NCBI GenBank assembly: GCA_017536845.1
Contig: JAFWCP010000037.1
Location: 1-8,910 of the forward strand
Direction: 5' to 3'
Origin: Solobacterium sp.
Lineage (GTDB): Bacteria; Bacillota_I; Bacilli_A; Erysipelotrichales; Erysipelotrichaceae
DNA: 8,910 bases
Numbering within the stretch: position 1 is the first letter of the stretch; each line of letters begins with the position of its first letter. The notes under the pieces were generated by a model, which saw only the letters and a program-made list of their open reading frames with translations, searched no databases and had not been told where the DNA came from. The position numbers and the translations under genes were made by a program. Of the stretch, positions 5,762-8,910 are shown one piece after another.

Positions 5762-6498
5762 AAACAGAATACTTTAAAGAATACAGCCACAATTTAGGCC
5801 GCGACATGGAGTTCAAGGTCTATGGCCACGGCGGCAAGCCGATGCTGGTGTTCCCCTGTCAGGACGGCCAGTTCTTCGACTTCGAGGACCGGGGCATGGT
5901 CAATGTCGCGGCAGACTATATCGAAAGCGGCAGACTGCAGCTGTTCTGCTGCGGCAGCAACGACCAGAATTCCTGGTCCAAGGTCAATGACTGGGACAAC
6001 CGCGGCCGCATTGAACAGCAGGAGAAATACTTCCACTACATCGTTGACGAACTGTGCCCTCGCATCCACGAGATCAACGGCTCGGACCAGAAGATCTACA
6101 CGACCGGTTGCTCGATGGGCGGCACACACGCGCTGAACTTCCTGCTCAGACGCCCGGATGTCTTTGCCGGCTGCATCGCCATGAGCGGTGCCTATGACGC
6201 CAAGCTGTTCTTCAAGGGCTACAGCGATGACCTGGTTTACGCCAATTCACCGGTGGATTACATCAACGGCATGCCGTATGACCATCCGTATGTCGAGATG
6301 TACCGCAACTCGACGATCATCATCTGCTGCGGACGCGGTGCCTGGGAACACCCGATGCAGGAAGACGCCGCCCGGATGAAGGAACTGTTCGGCTATAAGA
6401 ATATCAACGCCTGGGTGGATTTCTGGGGCTATGATGTCGCTCATGACTGGCCCTGGTGGATCCGTCAGTTCCCCTACTACCTGCAGTTTATCTGTTAA
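5758..6498 (+). CDS. Alpha/beta-hydrolase esterase (esterase D-like)
   Basis: The 246-residue protein starts in a 4-base ATGA overlap with the ATP-grasp gene. The nucleophile elbow GCSMGG (117-122) places the catalytic serine at S119. A C-terminal histidine at H229 (DVAHDWPWW) is the likely base. The acid is less certain; E197 or D203 in AWEHPMQED are candidates, since the usual D-x-D loop is not obvious. KPMLVFPCQDGQFFDFEDRG near the N-terminus forms the first strand and the oxyanion region. There is no signal peptide, so it is probably cytoplasmic. The fold resembles the putative esterase group known as COG4947 (from memory). As the partner of an ATP-grasp ligase it may release, trim or proofread the ligase product, or remove an acyl group from its substrate. 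A clear terminator follows nine bases after the stop. Confidence 0.92.
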   Translation: MKTEYFKEYSHNLGRDMEFKVYGHGGKPMLVFPCQDGQFFDFEDRGMVNVAADYIESGRLQLFCCGSNDQNSWSKVNDWDNRGRIEQQEKYFHYIVDELCPRIHEINGSDQKIYTTGCSMGGTHALNFLLRRPDVFAGCIAMSGAYDAKLFFKGYSDDLVYANSPVDYINGMPYDHPYVEMYRNSTIIICCGRGAWEHPMQEDAARMKELFGYKNINAWVDFWGYDVAHDWPWWIRQFPYYLQFIC

Positions 6499-6506
6499 CC
6501 ACATCA

Positions 6507-6535
6507 GGGATCGGAAAAGCGATCCCTTTTGTTTG
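6507..6535 (+). terminator. Intrinsic terminator after the ATP-grasp/esterase operon
   Basis: GGGATCG (6507-6513) pairs with CGATCCC (6520-6526) around the loop GAAAAG. The tail TTTTGTTTG follows at once. It ends the esterase transcript before the tRNA promoter. Confidence 0.9.
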
Positions 6536-6560
6536 CAAACGGCCGCGAAAATGGTATCAT
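6533..6560 (+). promoter_or_regulatory. Promoter of the tRNA-Leu gene
   Basis: TTGCAA (6533-6538) and TATCAT (6555-6560) are 16 bp apart, and TGG just before the -10 makes it an extended -10. Transcription would start near 6567, a few bases before the tRNA. It sits directly after the esterase terminator, so the tRNA is a separate unit. Confidence 0.6.
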
Positions 6561-6574
6561 TATCCCGCACTTGC

Positions 6575-6655
6575 GGGGATATGGTGGAATGGCAGACACG
6601 CCAGATTTAGGATCTGGTGGAGCAATCCGTGCAGGTTCAAGTCCTGTTATCCTCA
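6575..6655 (+). tRNA. tRNA-Leu (anticodon UAG)
   Basis: The acceptor arm GGGGATA pairs with TATCCTC (6648-6654; one G-U). A class II D-arm (GTGGAATGGCAGACAC) follows. The anticodon stem CCAGA/TCTGG encloses the loop TTTAGGA, with anticodon TAG at 6608-6610. The variable arm (6618-6630) is extended with a short GGA/TCC stem, as expected for leucine. The T-arm is GCAGG-TTCAAGT-CCTGT. The discriminator is A6655 and the 3' CCA is not encoded (CTG follows), so CCA must be added after transcription. It reads CUN leucine codons. Confidence 0.97.
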
Positions 6656-6666
6656 CTGTTACAGGC

Positions 6667-6713
6667 AAAAAGAGATCCCGGACTTCTGTGGAAGGAGAAT
6701 GGGATCTCTTTTT
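6667..6713 (+). terminator. Terminator of the tRNA-Leu gene
   Basis: AAAAAGAGATCCC (6667-6679) pairs with GGGATCTCTTTTT (6701-6713), followed by TCTTTG. The 21-base interior holds a small CTTC/GAAG hairpin. It comes 12 bases after the mature tRNA end. Confidence 0.9.
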
Positions 6714-6827
6714 TCTTTGCATCATATTCTGAGCTGTACCCGACCGCTTTCCGGATGATCTGCAGGCATCAGGCAAGAGCCTCAGAAGACGGAAAATGAA
6801 GCAGTTCATACTTGACATTATGAAAAG

Positions 6828-6858
6828 ATTCCGGCCTTTGCAGATGGAAGGTCGGAAT
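6828..6858 (-). terminator. Intrinsic terminator of the MFS/acetyltransferase operon
   Basis: On the minus strand an 11-bp stem (arms 6848-6858 and 6828-6838, one G-U) surrounds a 9-base loop and is followed by CTTTTC. It lies just beyond the stop of the acetyltransferase. The 110 bases between this and the tRNA terminator hold nothing that I recognise. Confidence 0.75.
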
Positions 6859-6894
6859 AATACTCAGCCGAGTCTTGTTATTTATGCACTTCAT

Positions 6895-7467
6895 TCAGAG
6901 ATCATCGGTATCATCGATGATCACCTTGATGACTTCAGCCGGTACGCCTGCCACAACGCTGTTGTCCGGCACATCCTTGGTAACAACCGCACCGGCAGCC
7001 ACGACAACATTATTGCCGATCGTCACACCGGGAAGAATCATGGCCCCGGTTCCCATCCAGAAATCATTTCCGATTGTTACCGGCTTCGCGATGCCGATGT
7101 GGTTTCTTCTTTCCTTCGGTGAAAGCGGATGGCCGACGGTAATAATCTTTGAGCCGGGGCCAAGCATGGAATGGTCACCGATATAAACCGGCGCAATATC
7201 AAGAATTGTAACACCGTAGTTGGCAATGAATTCATCACCCACGTGAATGTTCAGGCCGTTGTCACAGTTGAAGACCGGATCTACACATGGGTCAGTCCCG
7301 ACTGAACCGAACAGTTCCCGGATCACAGGAACCTTGGCTGCTTCATCATTGGGGTCCATGGCATTCAGTTTCCTTGTGAGTGTAATTGCCCGTTTTCTTC
7401 TTGCGTTGACCTCGCTGTCCCAGAAATCATAAGGAAGTCCGGCATCGAGTTTTTCTGTTTCTTTCAT
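6895..7467 (-). CDS. Maltose/galactoside O-acetyltransferase-like protein (LbH family)
   Basis: The 190-residue protein has the usual family length. The N-terminal helical Mac-type segment (LPYDFWDSEVNARRKRAITL) precedes a left-handed beta-helix of hexapeptide repeats (NIHVGDEFIANYGVTILD, VYIGDHSMLGPGSKIIT, PVTIGNDFWMGTGAMILPGVTIGNN, ending VVAGVPAEVIK). The catalytic histidine is H113 in TVGHPLSPKERR. It uses acetyl-CoA to acetylate a sugar hydroxyl in the cytoplasm; LacA and Maa acetylate galactosides and maltose respectively, and the true acceptor here is unknown. AGGAGGG at 7478-7484 gives a 10-base spacing. The start lies three bases after the MFS stop, so the two form an operon, as in lacY-lacA where transport and acetylation of a sugar are linked. 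Codon use is more A/T-rich than in the left half of the window. Confidence 0.9.
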   Translation of the reverse strand: MKETEKLDAGLPYDFWDSEVNARRKRAITLTRKLNAMDPNDEAAKVPVIRELFGSVGTDPCVDPVFNCDNGLNIHVGDEFIANYGVTILDIAPVYIGDHSMLGPGSKIITVGHPLSPKERRNHIGIAKPVTIGNDFWMGTGAMILPGVTIGNNVVVAAGAVVTKDVPDNSVVAGVPAEVIKVIIDDTDDL

Positions 7468-7470
7468 GAT

Positions 7471-8682
7471 TCAACATCCCTCCTGGCCCGAAAGCATGAC
7501 TTTGCATCCTGCATTTACGGCAGTGTTATTCTTTTCTTTCTTCGTAAGCAGTACGGTTTCGATTATGACCGCAATCAGCATGATCACGATTCCCGCAAAG
7601 GCAATCATCCTGACGCCGAATTGATCGATCAGGATTCCGCTGTAAGAAAGAGCGATCAAGGCAGAGAAGTTGTTATATGCGGCATCAGCGACATTATGAG
7701 CAATGTTTCTGACGGAAGGATCAACATGCTTCTCCACAATTTCGCGCTGTGTCGGCAGCATCACCGAGAATGAGATATTCCAGAAGACAGAACCAAGAAT
7801 AATCATGAACGGAGAAACCGCAAAGTAAATCAGCATCATATCCGCCAGCAGTGCTGAAGACATGATCAGCAGCCTGACTTTGACGGGAATCCTTCTGAAT
7901 CTGCCTGAGACAAAGATCAGTACTGCCTGCAGGGTAACGCCGATAAAGCTGTCCAAGCCAAGCATTGAAACATCACCGCCGACATTCTGGATGAAGACCG
8001 TTTTCATGTTGTTGACCGGGGAAACTGCCAGACCGCCCAGGAACAGAAGCACGATCAGAATCACGTACAGAGGGCTTCTGAACAGCAGCTGAGCGTTCCC
8101 CTTTTCCGTCTTTTTCACAGCTGTCTCTTCAAACGGCAGTTCCTTCAGGAAGAATGCCATAATCAGGGTAAGGATACCTGCTGTCATCTGCATCGGCTGG
8201 ATCATACTGTAGCCGAATGTGTTGATGACCATGCCTGCCGCAAGCGCAGTCAGTGAATAGCCGAGTGAACCGATTGCTCTGGCCTTGCCATAGAGTGTGC
8301 CGTCTTTATGAAAGCTTCTCAGCATCCAGGCATCAAGATTTGAGCCGAGCGAAGAAAGCATAAAACCCATCACAGGATACAGTACAATTGCAAAATTCAC
8401 ATTGATCGGCGTGATCACTGTAATGACGGCGGCAATCAGGATGACGGCCATGAAGGAAGCGATAAATACCTTACGGTTTGTCTTCAGCCTGTCGCAGACA
8501 CCGCCCCAGAACAGAGCGCCTGCAAAACATGTGATCATATATACCGCCAGCATCGTGCTCAATGATGAAGCGCTTAATCCGCATGCCAGGAAGTATGAAG
8601 TAATAAATCCCGTAAAGGAAGCGCACCATGCATAGAACAGTCCGTCCATCATTCCATATCTGAGAAATCCTTCTGTCTTCAT
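7471..8682 (-). CDS. MFS transporter, 12 membrane helices
   Basis: The 403-residue protein has about 12 hydrophobic segments in two halves separated by a polar loop (KELPFEETAVKKTEKGNAQ, about 195-215). The loop between helices 2 and 3 carries a motif A-like sequence, GGVCDRLKTNRK (60-71), with D64 and R65. Length and layout fit the LacY/nucleoside-symporter side of the superfamily (MFS_1_like), though the substrate cannot be read. The partner acetyltransferase suggests a sugar or sugar-like substrate, perhaps exported after acetylation. AGAGG lies just before the ATG. A perfect TATAAT on the minus strand at 8743-8748 lies about 60 bases upstream. It has no good -35 at the usual spacing (TTGATA is 21 bp away). 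Confidence 0.92.
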   Translation of the reverse strand: MKTEGFLRYGMMDGLFYAWCASFTGFITSYFLACGLSASSLSTMLAVYMITCFAGALFWGGVCDRLKTNRKVFIASFMAVILIAAVITVITPINVNFAIVLYPVMGFMLSSLGSNLDAWMLRSFHKDGTLYGKARAIGSLGYSLTALAAGMVINTFGYSMIQPMQMTAGILTLIMAFFLKELPFEETAVKKTEKGNAQLLFRSPLYVILIVLLFLGGLAVSPVNNMKTVFIQNVGGDVSMLGLDSFIGVTLQAVLIFVSGRFRRIPVKVRLLIMSSALLADMMLIYFAVSPFMIILGSVFWNISFSVMLPTQREIVEKHVDPSVRNIAHNVADAAYNNFSALIALSYSGILIDQFGVRMIAFAGIVIMLIAVIIETVLLTKKEKNNTAVNAGCKVMLSGQEGC

Positions 8683-8742
8683 ATCGTTACCTCTTTTCTA
8701 CGCCATTCATTTTATTCATCCAGCATCTTCGTTAATATCAGA

Positions 8743-8748
8743 ATTATA
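8743..8748 (-). promoter_or_regulatory. -10 element for the MFS/acetyltransferase operon
   Basis: TATAAT on the minus strand, 61 bases before the MFS start codon. The nearest -35-like hexamer, TTGATA (8770-8775), is 21 bp away, which is too long for sigma-A without an activator. The surrounding DNA is very A/T-rich. Confidence 0.45.
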
Positions 8749-8822
8749 CGATTTACAATATGTATCTATTATCAACCATCTGCTGTCGTTACCAGCTTTG
8801 CGTCACAGGAAATCCGCTTTCC

Positions 8823-8849
8823 GGGAAAAAGAAAAGAAGCTTTCGCTTC
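8823..8849 (-). terminator. Minus-strand intrinsic terminator
   Basis: Read on the minus strand, GAAGC-GAAA-GCTTC (8849 to 8836) is a short GNRA-loop hairpin followed by TTTTCTTTTTCCC. Weaker AGAAG/CTTCT pairing could lengthen it. It would end a gene entering from beyond 8910 and separates that gene from the MFS promoter. Confidence 0.55.
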
Positions 8850-8864
8850 CGTCTCTGACTTCTT

Positions 8865-8909
8865 TCAGTCTCTTTTCATATCCTGCATCAGGAACAGGAC
8901 AGCTCTGTT
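8865..8909 (-). CDS. Possible C-terminal tail of a gene entering from the right edge
   Basis: One minus-strand frame gives NRAVLFLMQDMKRD then TGA at 8867-8865, and the hairpin terminator follows 16 bases later, which is a normal gene end. Another frame stays open to 8805 (EQSCPVPDAGYEKRLK and onward), but would run through the terminator hairpin. The fragment is too short to identify or to be sure it is coding. Confidence 0.3.
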   Translation of the reverse strand, partial: NRAVLFLMQDMKRD

Positions 8910-8910
8910 C

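Noticed and set aside
6643..6670. Attachment site at the tRNA 3' end
   Set aside because: No second copy of the tRNA 3' end and no integrase are in the window.
6456..6818. Small open frames on both strands across the tRNA
   Set aside because: They run through the tRNA-Leu gene and two terminators, so they are not genes.

Overview
The window reads as ordinary chromosome from a fairly GC-rich member of the Bacillota (Firmicutes). The Shine-Dalgarno sequences are strong (AAGGAGG, GAGGAG), the intrinsic terminators are compact, the standard code is used, and the gene set (Tex, an RHH/SPFH pair, an AroQ-type chorismate mutase-like protein, an ATP-grasp/esterase pair) would suit a gut or oral Erysipelotrichia-like lineage. 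That lineage guess is inference only. No transposase, phage gene or CRISPR array is visible.

Layout. (1) 1-1917, minus strand: most of tex, a nucleic-acid-binding transcription accessory protein, cut by the window edge just before its S1 domain. (2) 1918-2231: a regulatory intergenic region with two copies of the inverted repeat ATATCA-N3-TGATAT. One copy overlaps the -10 of a clear plus-strand promoter. It is followed by a leader that can fold into a hairpin plus an H-type pseudoknot. (3) 2232-3772, plus strand: a three-gene operon of an Arc-type ribbon-helix-helix protein with a partial internal duplication, an SPFH/stomatin-like membrane protein with an 11-residue coiled-coil repeat, and a 97-residue single-pass membrane protein. 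A strong hairpin terminator closes it. (4) 4442-3851, minus strand: a two-gene operon of an AroQ-type chorismate mutase-like protein and a small protein resembling the trypsin-co-occurring domain TCD1. (5) 4559-6498, plus strand: a divergent, translationally coupled pair of an ATP-grasp ligase and an alpha/beta-hydrolase esterase, with its own terminator. (6) 6575-6655: tRNA-Leu(UAG) with promoter and terminator. (7) 8682-6895, minus strand: an MFS transporter and a maltose/galactoside-type O-acetyltransferase, ending in a hairpin terminator. (8) 8823-8909: a minus-strand terminator and perhaps the last codons of another gene.

The most interesting parts are the RHH-SPFH-small membrane protein operon with its paired operators and structured leader, the chorismate mutase/TCD1 pair, and the ATP-grasp/esterase pair. 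The last is a plausible ligase-plus-hydrolase module of unknown substrate. None of these can be given a proven biochemical role from sequence alone.
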